This document shows positions 8,776 to 18,049 of a DNA stretch of 33,937 nt, piece by piece. Source of the stretch: an uncultured Caryophanales bacterium (GTDB taxonomy: Bacteria > Bacillota_I > Bacilli_A > RFN20 > CAG-826). The stretch spans positions 1 to 33,937 of the forward strand of contig CAMKFP010000005.1 of assembly GCA_946411895.1 (NCBI GenBank). Reading direction: 5' to 3'. Made by a program: the position numbers and the translations under genes. Under the pieces are notes generated by a model. That model saw only the letters and a list, made by a program, of their open reading frames with translations. It made no database searches and was not told where the DNA came from. The number at the start of each line of letters is the position of its first letter. The stretch's first letter is position 1.

Positions 8776-10689
8776 ATGGAAATTAAAATTAAGAATTTGA
8801 CCAAAATCTTTACCGGAGATCCAAAAAAGAACATCCGTGATACCATCGCGGTTAAGGATTTGGATTTCGTTGTTGATGATGGCACACTTGTTGGTTTATT
8901 AGGACCTTCAGGATGTGGTAAATCCACAACTCTTTACATGATTAGTGGTTTACAAACCCCAACTTCTGGTGAAGTGTGGTTCGGTGATCAAGAAGTGACC
9001 AACCTTTCTCCAGAAAAAAGAGGAATCGGTTTAGTTTTCCAAAACTACGCCCTTTATCCTCACATGACAATTTATAAAAACATCGAATTCCCACTTACTT
9101 CTTTACAAGTGGAAGTTCCTCTTGAAACATTCTATACCTACCATCTTGAATATCGTTATGAGATGAAGGAAGATGATGAACTCAAAGGTTTAAAGAAATC
9201 ATTTGATTCTTTGGCAAAGAAAACTGGCTACACCAACAAACAGTTTGCCGCTAACTTTGCTTTAGAAGGACAAACCTTAACTATCAAAGTCACATTAACC
9301 AATGTTTCTCGTTCCAGCAAATCAATGTTTGAAGATAATGTCACACGCATTATCGCTGCTGAACTCGTCAACCAAGACGAAGCACAAACATCCGACGCTT
9401 TATTCGACACCACATTTAGAAGCACCGTTAACAAAATTAGTGATGCTGAAAAAGTGGATGTCGCCTTCCGTGGAAGACTTGGAAAAAGTTTCCAAACCGG
9501 ACAAATTGATGAAACTATCAAGTTGTTCCAATCAACCAGCCGTCCATTTGGTCATCCAGCGGAATCTGTTATTACCAAAACCCAACACGGCTATGAATTC
9601 ATGGCCCGCGTGGTGGGTGTTCCTCATTTAAAGATTGAAGAATGGTTCAATGCTGTAAAAGCTTCCTTTAATTATGAATCAAGCTATTACAACATTACCA
9701 AAGTCGATAATGCTCCTTTAACCAAGGACGTCAAAGCTTTCTTGAAAGCTAAGGGAGTCAAATTCGCCGACTTCAAGATCTATTTTGATAGAGAACATAC
9801 AAAACTCTATTTCAAACTCATGAAAGCCTCAACTGAGCAAGCTGACGCTGTTTTAGGTGAATTAGCTGAGAAGTTTGAACTTGGCGATATCGAAAAAGCC
9901 ACCTCTCAAGCCATTGCTCATAGAAAACTCACCAAAGAAGAACGTCGCGATATCGTTTATGAAACCGCCAAATTAGTGCAAGTTGATGATTATTTACAAC
10001 GTAAACCATCTCAACTCTCCGGTGGTCAACAACAACGTGTTGCTATCGCTCGTGCTTTAGTTAAACATCCAAGAGTTTTACTCTTAGACGAACCATTATC
10101 CAACTTAGATGCTCGTTTAAGATTACAAACCAGAGAAGAAATTAGACGTATTCAACAAGAAACCGGCATTACTTCCGTGTTTGTTACTCACGACCAAGAA
10201 GAAGCGATGTCCATTTCTGATCAAATCGTCGTTATGAAGTTAGGTGAAATGCAACAAATGGGTCATCCACAAGATGTCTATAATTCACCTGCTAACTTAT
10301 TCGTTGCTCAATTCCTTGGTACACCTCCAATCAATGTCTTTAAAGGACATGTGAAGGGCAAAGACATCATTGTTAACGATGAAACAGTCGGTCATAGTGA
10401 AATCGATTTAGGCGATAAAGATGTCTATGTCGCGATTAGACCAGAAGGTTTTATCTTAGCTAACGAAAAAGACAAAGAAGTCTTACATGCTGAATGTGAG
10501 ATGATTCAGGTCATGGGTCGTGATATTTCGATCGTCGCGAAACATCCTTGCTGTACCAAACCAACATTTAAAGCGATTATCTCTGCCGATGATGAAGTTC
10601 AACCAGGCAAAGTCGCCTTTAAGATTAAACCTCATAAGATTTTTGTCTTCGATGGAGAGACAGAAGAACGTATCTATACCACTAAATAA
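8776..10689 (+). CDS. ABC transporter ATP-binding protein (MalK/UgpC/MsmX type) with about 265-residue insertion
   Basis: This is the energising subunit of a carbohydrate-type ABC importer. Walker A is GPSGCGKST (43-51) and the Q-loop is FQNYALYPH with Q89. The signature LSGGQ (414-418), Walker B VLLLDEP (434-440) and H-loop H472 all follow, then a MalK-like C-terminal regulatory (TOBE) region from about 490 to 637. In ordinary MalK/UgpC proteins the Q-loop and signature are about 45 residues apart. Here roughly residues 113-378 are inserted between them, in the helical subdomain that contacts the permeases. The insertion has mixed alpha/beta character and matches no domain I know. All catalytic motifs are intact, so the enzyme should be active. 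Mycoplasma MG187/MPN134 are likewise oversized (about 585 residues as I recall), so this may be a lineage feature. A good ribosome site (AAGGAGAT) precedes the ATG. Confidence 0.93.
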   Translation: MEIKIKNLTKIFTGDPKKNIRDTIAVKDLDFVVDDGTLVGLLGPSGCGKSTTLYMISGLQTPTSGEVWFGDQEVTNLSPEKRGIGLVFQNYALYPHMTIYKNIEFPLTSLQVEVPLETFYTYHLEYRYEMKEDDELKGLKKSFDSLAKKTGYTNKQFAANFALEGQTLTIKVTLTNVSRSSKSMFEDNVTRIIAAELVNQDEAQTSDALFDTTFRSTVNKISDAEKVDVAFRGRLGKSFQTGQIDETIKLFQSTSRPFGHPAESVITKTQHGYEFMARVVGVPHLKIEEWFNAVKASFNYESSYYNITKVDNAPLTKDVKAFLKAKGVKFADFKIYFDREHTKLYFKLMKASTEQADAVLGELAEKFELGDIEKATSQAIAHRKLTKEERRDIVYETAKLVQVDDYLQRKPSQLSGGQQQRVAIARALVKHPRVLLLDEPLSNLDARLRLQTREEIRRIQQETGITSVFVTHDQEEAMSISDQIVVMKLGEMQQMGHPQDVYNSPANLFVAQFLGTPPINVFKGHVKGKDIIVNDETVGHSEIDLGDKDVYVAIRPEGFILANEKDKEVLHAECEMIQVMGRDISIVAKHPCCTKPTFKAIISADDEVQPGKVAFKIKPHKIFVFDGETEERIYTTK

Positions 10690-10702
10690 TTAAGGAGGAC
10701 CT

Positions 10703-11827
10703 ATGTTGTTTTTTAGAAAGAAACATAAAGTCGAAGAAGCTTCAGCCAGTCAACTCCCAGTGGTAGAGGGACCGGGATACGATGATATCCCTGAGACTAA
10801 AGAAGGCTATGACGAAGAAAGAAAAGTCATCGTTAGATTAGTCGGCAAGCGTCCTGAAAAGAAATACCAAGTTACCGGTATTGATGATGTTGCGAGCAAA
10901 AACAACTGGAAAGCATGGCTCTATTTAGCCCCAGTCATTATTTTGCTCTCTGTCTTCTCGCTTTATCCATTGATTAACACCATCTTCATTTCCATTACGA
11001 AAAACTACTCATATATTGATGGATATGGAACAGGTTTAACACTTGATAACTTCGCTATCGTGCTAGGCCTGAAGAGTTTCGTAAACCAAGCCGGAGAGAT
11101 GGGTCGAGAAACGAACTTCGTGAAATTCGCTATCCCGAATACTTTGGTCATCACATTTGTGACTGTTCCACTCAGTATTTTCTTAGCGTTAATTATCGCG
11201 GTTGCCCTTAATAGTATTAAGTGGTTCCAAAAGTTCCTCCAAACCGTCTTCTTCCTCCCTTATGTCACTAACGGTATTGCTATTGGTATGGTTTTCGCCG
11301 TTATCTTTGATAGACAGGGTATTATTAATAACTTATTCGGTGTAAGCGTGAACTGGATTCAAAACGCTGAACGTTGGACAGCGATGATTCCACTTTGTAT
11401 CTTCATCGTTTGGAATTCTATTCCATTTAAAATCTTAATTCTTTTATCTGGCCTTCAAGGTGTTGATAAGCAGTATTATCAAGCTGCTCAAATTGATAGT
11501 GCTTCTAAGGGCAAAGTTTTAAGAAAGATTACTGTTCCATTATTATCACCACAAATCCTCTATCTCATGATTACCGGATTTATCGGTGCCTTTAAGGAAT
11601 ATAACTCAATTATTTCTATCTTTGGCGCTCCTTCTACCGCGGGTAGTGGTGGTGCTTCCACAGAAAAGAACTTATTAACTGTCGTTTATTACGTCTACGA
11701 TATCTTGGAAAATGACTCCACAACCAAGATTCAATACGGCGCTGCCGGCGCAGTCTTATTATTCGCAGTTATTCTCTTATTCACTCTCTTCCAGAGCAAA
11801 GTCAGTAAGAAGAGAGTCCATTACTAG
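10703..11827 (+). CDS. ABC transporter permease, MalF/UgpA type
   Basis: This is one half of the membrane channel of the importer. A charged cytoplasmic N-terminal extension of about 70 residues precedes the first helix (WLYLAPVIILLSVFSLYPL, from residue 72). Five further hydrophobic segments follow. The EAA loop that docks on the ATPase is at about 257-281 (YYQAAQIDSASKGKVLRKI), with the expected VPLL after it. Length (374) is somewhat above the family norm because of the N-terminal extension. The gene starts 13 bases after the ATPase with AAGGAGG as ribosome site, and its TAG stop precedes the second permease by 11 bases. Family assignment is secure, but the substrate cannot be read from the sequence. 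Confidence 0.93.
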   Translation: MLFFRKKHKVEEASASQLPVVEGPGYDDIPETKEGYDEERKVIVRLVGKRPEKKYQVTGIDDVASKNNWKAWLYLAPVIILLSVFSLYPLINTIFISITKNYSYIDGYGTGLTLDNFAIVLGLKSFVNQAGEMGRETNFVKFAIPNTLVITFVTVPLSIFLALIIAVALNSIKWFQKFLQTVFFLPYVTNGIAIGMVFAVIFDRQGIINNLFGVSVNWIQNAERWTAMIPLCIFIVWNSIPFKILILLSGLQGVDKQYYQAAQIDSASKGKVLRKITVPLLSPQILYLMITGFIGAFKEYNSIISIFGAPSTAGSGGASTEKNLLTVVYYVYDILENDSTTKIQYGAAGAVLLFAVILLFTLFQSKVSKKRVHY

Positions 11828-11838
11828 GAGGATTAGAT

Positions 11839-12816
11839 ATGGCAAAAGAATATATTAATTTTTCTAGCGAAAAGATGGGACCACAAATCACTTTATCCAT
11901 TAAAGAGAGTGGTCGTACTGTTGAAATGATCAAACGTGGAGAAAAGATTGCTAAGATCATCTCAACAACCTTTACTTACATTTTCATTCTCGCTCTTGCG
12001 CTTCTTGTGATTTTCCCATTCTATTGGATGATTATCACATCATTGAAGAGTTTAGATGAAATTACTGGTATGTCTACTGGTGGATATCAGACATACTTCC
12101 CCCAAATCGTCATGTGGTCCAACTATGTGTACGTTTTCCAAAAATTCGACTTTACGACTTATATGTCCAATACAATCGTGGTCGCAATCTTCTCCACCCT
12201 TGGTACTTTGTTAACAACAGTCTTCGCCGCTTTCGCGTTTGCTAGACTTAATTTCAAAGGCCGTGAAACAGTCTTTATGGTCTTCTTAATGACCATGATG
12301 ATTCCAGGCGAAATGATGGTCTTATCTAACTACATTACCGTCGCTTCCTTCGGCTGGATTGATTCAGAAAATCAAACACTTATTCAAGCTTATGCTTGTA
12401 TGATTGTTCCATTCTGGGTTTCTGTCTTCTATATCTATTTATTAAGACAAAACTTCAAACAAATTCCTAATGAACTCTATTTGGCCGCGAAAGTCGATGG
12501 CAAGAGCGATTGGCATTATCTATGGAAAGTTATGGTGCCACTTTGCTCCCCAACCCTCATTTCCATTACCATCTTGAAGTTTATGGGTACTTGGAACTCA
12601 TATATGTGGCCACAACTCGTCTGTAAGAACGAAGCCTATCAATTGATCTCTAATGGTTTACGTGGATCAAGCTTCACTAACGCAGACACGGGTATTACTG
12701 AATATGGTTACCGTATGGCCGCGACCGTGCTTGTTACAGTCCCATTATTCCTCTTATTCGTCTTCTTCAGAAAATACATTATGAAGGGCGTTGGAAGAGC
12801 TGGTATTAAGGGCTAA
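11839..12816 (+). CDS. ABC transporter permease, MalG/UgpE type
   Basis: This is the partner channel subunit of the importer. The first helix (about residues 47-67, IFILALALLVIFPFYWMIITS) has the FYWM(I/V)xTSLK motif typical of MalG/UgpE. Six hydrophobic segments are present. The EAA loop is at about 211-234 (ELYLAAKVDGKSDW then VMVPL), and the protein ends with an (M)KGVGRAGIKG-like tail. At 325 residues it is slightly long because of an N-terminal extension of about 40 residues. Ribosome site AGGAGG. A small AAGCTT-TATT-AAGCTT hairpin lies in the 49-base gap before the first binding-protein gene and could stabilise the upstream or downstream message, which is only a suggestion. Confidence 0.93.
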   Translation: MAKEYINFSSEKMGPQITLSIKESGRTVEMIKRGEKIAKIISTTFTYIFILALALLVIFPFYWMIITSLKSLDEITGMSTGGYQTYFPQIVMWSNYVYVFQKFDFTTYMSNTIVVAIFSTLGTLLTTVFAAFAFARLNFKGRETVFMVFLMTMMIPGEMMVLSNYITVASFGWIDSENQTLIQAYACMIVPFWVSVFYIYLLRQNFKQIPNELYLAAKVDGKSDWHYLWKVMVPLCSPTLISITILKFMGTWNSYMWPQLVCKNEAYQLISNGLRGSSFTNADTGITEYGYRMAATVLVTVPLFLLFVFFRKYIMKGVGRAGIKG

Positions 12817-12865
12817 AAATGGTTTTAAGCTTTATTAAGCTTTAAATAAAAATAAGGAGATTCTT

Positions 12866-14365
12866 ATGAAAAGAAATTACAAATCAATCTTATTCGCTTT
12901 AACAGCTGCGATGATCGCACCTATCGTCGGTTGTGGTGGTTCTAGCACTGATGAAGCTCATACAATTAAGATCTGGACAACATTCAACGATGACTATGGC
13001 GCGATTATCACCAAAGTCAAAAAGAGCTTTGAAACAAAATATCCAGAGTACAAAGTCAGCTACAAGAAAATCAATGGTGGCTATAACGATTTAGCCGCGG
13101 ACATTGAAAAAGGCGCCAGCGCTGGTGATATTCCAGATATGGCAGCCTTATATCCAGATAGCATGGCAAAATTCTTAGATTTAAACATCGGTATGAATAT
13201 CGAGCCATATATGAAGGATGAAGAAATCGGCTGGACTAGTGAAGACTTTGATGATATCCCAGAAGGTTATATCGTAGAAGGTCAATCCTACGTTCTTCCT
13301 GGTACATATTCCTTACCAATTTGTAAATCCACAGAAGCGATGTTCTATGATAAAGACGCTTTAGTTAATAACGGCGGTTTAGATTTATCCAGCATCGATG
13401 ACACCATTAACGATGGTGATCCATTAACTGAAAACTACATCAACTCTTTAACATGGGATGATTTATTCAATCATTTACTCCCTGCGATCGAAACTTATAT
13501 TAAGAACAATCCAAGCGATACTAGATTCTCCCCATATGCTGCTAAATATAAAGACAATGGTGCTTTATTCGGCTATGACAGTGATGACAATATGTTCATC
13601 ACTTTAGCGGAACAATATGGATATGGCTATACTTCCATTAACTCCAAAACCGGTAAAGGTAGCATCGACTTTGTCGTTAAAAACGATAAGGGTGAATTTG
13701 CTGGTATTACCGATGAATACTATGCTTTAGTGACACAATTATATAACGCTGCTAAGGCTAGACATTTAACTACATCTGCTTATTTAGGTGAAAGAGTTAA
13801 CTACGTTTTTACAACTGGCGGTATGTTGTTCTCTATTGGTTCCACTGGCGGAACAAAATATCAATTCTCAACCACCCATGCTTTAGATGTCGGTGTTGCT
13901 AACATTCCACAAGTCAATCCAGAAGATAGCAAAGTCATCAACCAAGGACCATCTGTCGTCTTCTTAAGAAATCCAAAAATCAAGAAAGACGCGGAAAAAG
14001 TCGCCACCAAAGCCCGTGGTATGTGGTTATTCTATAAAGAATGGACAAGTAAAGATTTCGCCACTGAATGGACAGTGACAACTAACTACGCTCCAATTAG
14101 AAAATCCACTGGTGAAGATCCAACATACTTAGCTAAGTGTGATGAATCTAAACAAACATTAAAGACTCAAGAAATGCTCAATGCGAGAACATTTAAATAT
14201 GTCGCAGAAGTCTCTGACTCCTTATTCGGTAGCCCAGTCTTCACAAACTCTGGCAAAGCCCGTAACGCTGTCTCTGGTATCTTCTCTGATATTTTCAAAC
14301 TCTCAACACTCTCCCGTAGTGCTGTTGAAGAAATCTTCGCAAGAGCTTACTCCGCTGCTATTTAA
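12866..14365 (+). CDS. ABC importer solute-binding lipoprotein (first of two)
   Basis: This is a predicted receptor that hands solute to the adjacent permeases from the outer face of the membrane. The lipoprotein signal ends IVGC with Cys23, followed by a Gly/Ser linker. The mature part has the family 1 extracellular solute-binding layout: IKIWTTFNDDYG near the N-terminus, a GDIPDMAALYPD segment, and YSLPICKSTEAMFYDKDAL about 60 residues later. At 499 residues it is longer than most (400-450). It shares the motifs YSLPxxKSTExMxY and QGPxxxxL with the next gene, so the two are paralogs that have diverged widely. The ligand is not identifiable from sequence. The gene sits in the operon with strong ribosome site AAGGAGA and highly biased codons, which suggests strong expression. 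Confidence 0.92.
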   Translation: MKRNYKSILFALTAAMIAPIVGCGGSSTDEAHTIKIWTTFNDDYGAIITKVKKSFETKYPEYKVSYKKINGGYNDLAADIEKGASAGDIPDMAALYPDSMAKFLDLNIGMNIEPYMKDEEIGWTSEDFDDIPEGYIVEGQSYVLPGTYSLPICKSTEAMFYDKDALVNNGGLDLSSIDDTINDGDPLTENYINSLTWDDLFNHLLPAIETYIKNNPSDTRFSPYAAKYKDNGALFGYDSDDNMFITLAEQYGYGYTSINSKTGKGSIDFVVKNDKGEFAGITDEYYALVTQLYNAAKARHLTTSAYLGERVNYVFTTGGMLFSIGSTGGTKYQFSTTHALDVGVANIPQVNPEDSKVINQGPSVVFLRNPKIKKDAEKVATKARGMWLFYKEWTSKDFATEWTVTTNYAPIRKSTGEDPTYLAKCDESKQTLKTQEMLNARTFKYVAEVSDSLFGSPVFTNSGKARNAVSGIFSDIFKLSTLSRSAVEEIFARAYSAAI

Positions 14366-14389
14366 TCTCTATACAAAGGAGTAAACAGT

Positions 14390-15883
14390 ATGAAACCTAT
14401 GAAAAAAATACTCACATTACCAGCTTTAGCCCTCGCAATGGGCTCCTTAGCTGGTTGTGGAAGCAAATTCTCTGGTGTGACTATTAACTTCTGGCACACC
14501 TTTGGTAAAACCGTCACAGACGCTTTAACAGTGTACGCAAGCAACTTTGCTAAACTCGTTAAAGAACATGATGGTGTCGATATCAGAGTAAAACTCACCT
14601 ATAAAGGTGGTTACACCGATGTCAAAAACGAAGTGACCAAAGCTTTATCTGTAGCGGGCAACCCAACTTTAACCGTTGCCTATCCAGATCACGTCGCCGA
14701 CTATTTCTCCGCAGAGAAAAAAGCTGGTGAATACGTCGTTAATTTAGAAAATTACGCCGAAGATTCTGAAATCGGATTCGGTAAAGAAGCTTGGCTTGGC
14801 GATAACAAGGGCTCTGAAGACTTCATTGAATCCTTCTATAACGAAGGCCAAGCCTATCAAAGAGAAGGTTTATATTCCTTACCATTCTTAAAATCCACAG
14901 AAGTCATGCTCTATAACCAAGACTTGTTACTTTCTGCGATGAGCAAAATTGGCACCACACCTGATGGTGAAGATGCCCCAACCACTCCAGATGATTTAAG
15001 AGATTATCTCTCTGATATCTCATGGGATGATTTTATGGATTTATGTGAATCCATCAAAGACCATATGAAGGAAATCTCTAAAGACCTTAAGTGGCCTGCC
15101 TTCTATGATAGTGATGGTAACTTATTCATCTCTCAACTCTATCAAAACGAAATCCCATATGCTGATTTTGATGATAGAGGCCATGCCTATATTGGCTTTA
15201 ATGGCAAAGATGAAGCCACTGCCACACCAGAACAAATCGAAGCCTATAACGATGTGCAAGATTTAATGGCAAAATACTATAACTGGCACAAGAAAGGCTT
15301 ATTCGAAACCAAAGGTGTTGATGGCCAATATTCCTCTAACTATCTCGTTCCTGGAAAAACCATCTTTGCGATTGGTAGCTGTGGTGGTTCGGGTTATTCC
15401 TTCCCATCCAGTGGTGAGTTCAAAGTCGGTTGTGTTAAGGTTCCTTATAGCAACAACAACCCATTATATGTTTCTCAAGGCCCAACACTTACCATTTTAA
15501 ATAACAAGAAATTAAGCGCGGAAGATAACAGCGTTGCTGTTAAATACGCTTACAAGTTTGCAAAATACATCACAAACGATCAAATTAATGCAACCTTATG
15601 TACCAATAACTCTGAAGGTTACATCCCTGTCAGAAGTAGTGCTTATGATAATAAAGTCTTCACCGACTATATGGCTAGTAGCACTGAATACGTTATTGTT
15701 ACTAGATGCGTTTTAGAAGACGTTGCCGGTAACTATCTCAATTCTCCTGTTTTCAAAGGCTCTGCCACACTTAGAGAATTAGTCGCTGGTGCTTTAGCTG
15801 ATATTCTTAAAAAAGGTAGCAGCAAAGAAGAAATTAAGAAAATTTTAGATAACGCTATTGAACAAGCTATTCTCAAGATGTAA
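14390..15883 (+). CDS. ABC importer solute-binding lipoprotein (second of two)
   Basis: This is the paralog of the preceding binding protein, 497 residues long, with lipoprotein signal ending LAGC and Cys23. The family landmarks recur: TINFWHTFGKT at the start, NPTLTVAYPDHVADY, then LYSLPFLKSTEVMLYNQD, and a late VSQGPTLTIL. The two copies differ most in the middle and C-terminal thirds. Two receptors feeding one transporter usually means two ligands or two affinities for one ligand; which applies here is unknown. The ATG (14390) has AAAGGAG upstream. A second in-frame ATG three codons on (MKPMKK) would give the same mature protein. The nuclease gene follows 13 bases after the stop. Confidence 0.92.
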   Translation: MKPMKKILTLPALALAMGSLAGCGSKFSGVTINFWHTFGKTVTDALTVYASNFAKLVKEHDGVDIRVKLTYKGGYTDVKNEVTKALSVAGNPTLTVAYPDHVADYFSAEKKAGEYVVNLENYAEDSEIGFGKEAWLGDNKGSEDFIESFYNEGQAYQREGLYSLPFLKSTEVMLYNQDLLLSAMSKIGTTPDGEDAPTTPDDLRDYLSDISWDDFMDLCESIKDHMKEISKDLKWPAFYDSDGNLFISQLYQNEIPYADFDDRGHAYIGFNGKDEATATPEQIEAYNDVQDLMAKYYNWHKKGLFETKGVDGQYSSNYLVPGKTIFAIGSCGGSGYSFPSSGEFKVGCVKVPYSNNNPLYVSQGPTLTILNNKKLSAEDNSVAVKYAYKFAKYITNDQINATLCTNNSEGYIPVRSSAYDNKVFTDYMASSTEYVIVTRCVLEDVAGNYLNSPVFKGSATLRELVAGALADILKKGSSKEEIKKILDNAIEQAILKM

Positions 15884-15896
15884 CAAAGGAGGAAAA

Positions 15897-18029
15897 ATGA
15901 TGTTCTCATTCCTTAAAAAATCTAAACTTGCTCTTTTAGGAGCGGCAACTATCTTAGCAGGAACATCACTTGTTGGTTGTAACAAAGGACCAAAATTCAT
16001 TGATTACGCCCACAATGGCTCAGTTGTTTTACCTGTCGATTATCGTGGTCATGACTTCTTCCAAGACGGTATTGGCCAAGTGACAGTTAAAACATATATT
16101 GATGGAGATACCACCCACTTCTTACAAGTGGAAGGCGATACTTCAACTATTTTGAAATCCAGGTATTATGGCATTGATACTCCAGAATCAACTGGTAATG
16201 TTCAAGAATATGGCAAACAAGCTAGTAATTTCACTCATGAAAAGCTAGCTAATGCTGTTGAAAACGGAACAATTGTTGTTTCTTCTCCGTTCTCTATTCA
16301 AGGAGACTTCCGTGCTCCTGAAAAAGATTCAACAGGTGAAAGATATCTTTCCCTTGTTTGGATTCATGAAACAAAGAAAAATGCCCCATTCAAGGAATTG
16401 ATTCTTCTCAATCTTTGGATTGTTCAAGAAGGTCTATCCTGGGCTAAAGGAACGACCGAAGTTCCTGAATACGCCGATACATTCTCTAATGCGATGAATC
16501 AGGCGGAAAAATTTAAACTCAAACTTTGGAGTGGTGAACCAGATCCATTATTCAACTATGGTTCTTATGAAACTGTCTCATTATTAGACATTAAGAATGA
16601 AACCATTGAATTTATTAAGGATCCAGACCACGTCAACAAGTATAATGGCATGAAGGTCAGATTTACCGGCACTGTCGCTGGTTATTCAAATCACAACCTT
16701 TATGTCGAAGAATTCTATCCTGACATCGACGAAGATACAGGTATGGAATTAGAAACTGGCCAATGGGCTGGTATCAACATCTTCTGCGGTATGGGTGCTA
16801 TTGCAAGTGATTACACAACAATTGGTACTTATCTTGAAGTTGTTGGCTTAGCCCAAGACAGTGATACCTTTGGTTTCCAAATTACTGATACTCAAGGTCA
16901 CTGGCCAGCCAGCTTAAAACCAACTGAAGACGACTGCAGAATTCTTTTAACCGCTGAAGAAAATCAAGGCGTTCACTCTTTAAAGACTTATAGTTACACA
17001 ATTAGTGAATTTAACGCCAAAATCAAAGATTCTCCAGAAGCAAACCTTGAGAATCTCTTCTGTTCTACAGTTGTTTTTGAACCATTAACAGTTTCTCGTG
17101 TTTATGTAAATAAAAGTGGTGACGAAGTTACTCTTTACTTCAAAGATTGTGATTTCTCTGCTTATGTCTCATTTACATATCACGGTGATCCAACCAACCC
17201 AGGTGATGCTTGGATGGACAAAGCCCATTTCCTCGGAAAGACATTTAATGTCCGCGGTGTTTATGGATATCACTATTATCCAGATTCTGGAACATTTAAC
17301 TATCAACTCATCATTTGTGAAGATAGCGATCTTGTCTGCTTAACTGATAGACATGGTACAGTTATTGCCGATCCATTAACTGTTGCTGAAGCTAATAACA
17401 CAACATTCGTTAAAGACGTTTACTACTTTGTGAATGGTGAAATCAGCGCTGTCACATCTGCTGATAAGACCACAGGCAAAGCCAGCTTCACTTTAGTCGA
17501 TGAGAAAGACAACACCAAATCAGTGAAAGTCGTTGACGCGATTGTCGCTGCTGCTTATATCGATGATTATATTCCAAAAGTCGTCGTTGGTTCTTATGTG
17601 AGATTATTTGGTGTCCCAGCCAAGAGTGGTGGAGTCGTAACATTCACTCCTGCTGAAATTATTGAAATTAAAGTTCACGGCCAAAGAGCGGAAGATCCAT
17701 TAACTCTTGAAGAAGCTAATGAGATTGCCTCTAAATTAGATAATAATCAAGAGACTGAACTCTTATACTATTTTGCTGGTGTGATTAAAGAAATCACTTC
17801 TCCATTAGATGATTCTAGACGTATTTCATTCGTCTTAGAGGATAATGGATATGAATATTTGGTCACTGATGCAAGAATCAAGTCCAGCGAAGACAAATTC
17901 TCTCCAGAGGACATTATTGTCGGCGCGACAGTCTTGATTAACGCTAAATTATTAAAGACTACAATTGATGGAAACGTAGTCCTTACCACATATCGTAACG
18001 GTTGTACCATTTACGATGTGCTCGATTAA
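15897..18029 (+). CDS. Surface lipoprotein nuclease, staphylococcal-nuclease (thermonuclease) type with OB-like C-terminal domains
   Basis: It is predicted to cut nucleic acid at the cell surface. The lipoprotein signal ends LVGC with Cys28. Residues about 60-215 form an SNase domain with the catalytic set preserved: R89 and E97 in the block around YYGIDTPES (matching R35 and E43 of the staphylococcal enzyme), R149 in GERYLSLVW (R87), and calcium-ligand candidates D71 and D94. C-terminal to it lie three or four beta-rich modules, two of them opening with DPLTxxEAN (about 500 and 610), a pattern seen at the start of OB-fold repeats in secreted nucleases such as YhcR. An in-frame ATG at 15858 lies inside the upstream gene; AAAGGAGG (15885-15892) and the signal peptide favour 15897. 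Mycoplasma homologs (MG186/MPN133, mhp379) are surface nucleases encoded next to the same transporter type, which supports a feeding role. Confidence 0.92.
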   Translation: MMFSFLKKSKLALLGAATILAGTSLVGCNKGPKFIDYAHNGSVVLPVDYRGHDFFQDGIGQVTVKTYIDGDTTHFLQVEGDTSTILKSRYYGIDTPESTGNVQEYGKQASNFTHEKLANAVENGTIVVSSPFSIQGDFRAPEKDSTGERYLSLVWIHETKKNAPFKELILLNLWIVQEGLSWAKGTTEVPEYADTFSNAMNQAEKFKLKLWSGEPDPLFNYGSYETVSLLDIKNETIEFIKDPDHVNKYNGMKVRFTGTVAGYSNHNLYVEEFYPDIDEDTGMELETGQWAGINIFCGMGAIASDYTTIGTYLEVVGLAQDSDTFGFQITDTQGHWPASLKPTEDDCRILLTAEENQGVHSLKTYSYTISEFNAKIKDSPEANLENLFCSTVVFEPLTVSRVYVNKSGDEVTLYFKDCDFSAYVSFTYHGDPTNPGDAWMDKAHFLGKTFNVRGVYGYHYYPDSGTFNYQLIICEDSDLVCLTDRHGTVIADPLTVAEANNTTFVKDVYYFVNGEISAVTSADKTTGKASFTLVDEKDNTKSVKVVDAIVAAAYIDDYIPKVVVGSYVRLFGVPAKSGGVVTFTPAEIIEIKVHGQRAEDPLTLEEANEIASKLDNNQETELLYYFAGVIKEITSPLDDSRRISFVLEDNGYEYLVTDARIKSSEDKFSPEDIIVGATVLINAKLLKTTIDGNVVLTTYRNGCTIYDVLD

Positions 18030-18049
18030 TATCAAAGGAGATAACTAAT

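Noticed and set aside
15858-15896. Earlier in-frame ATG for the nuclease gene
   Set aside because: It lies inside the upstream gene, has no ribosome site, and would put 13 extra residues before a good lipoprotein signal; AAAGGAGG sits correctly before 15897.
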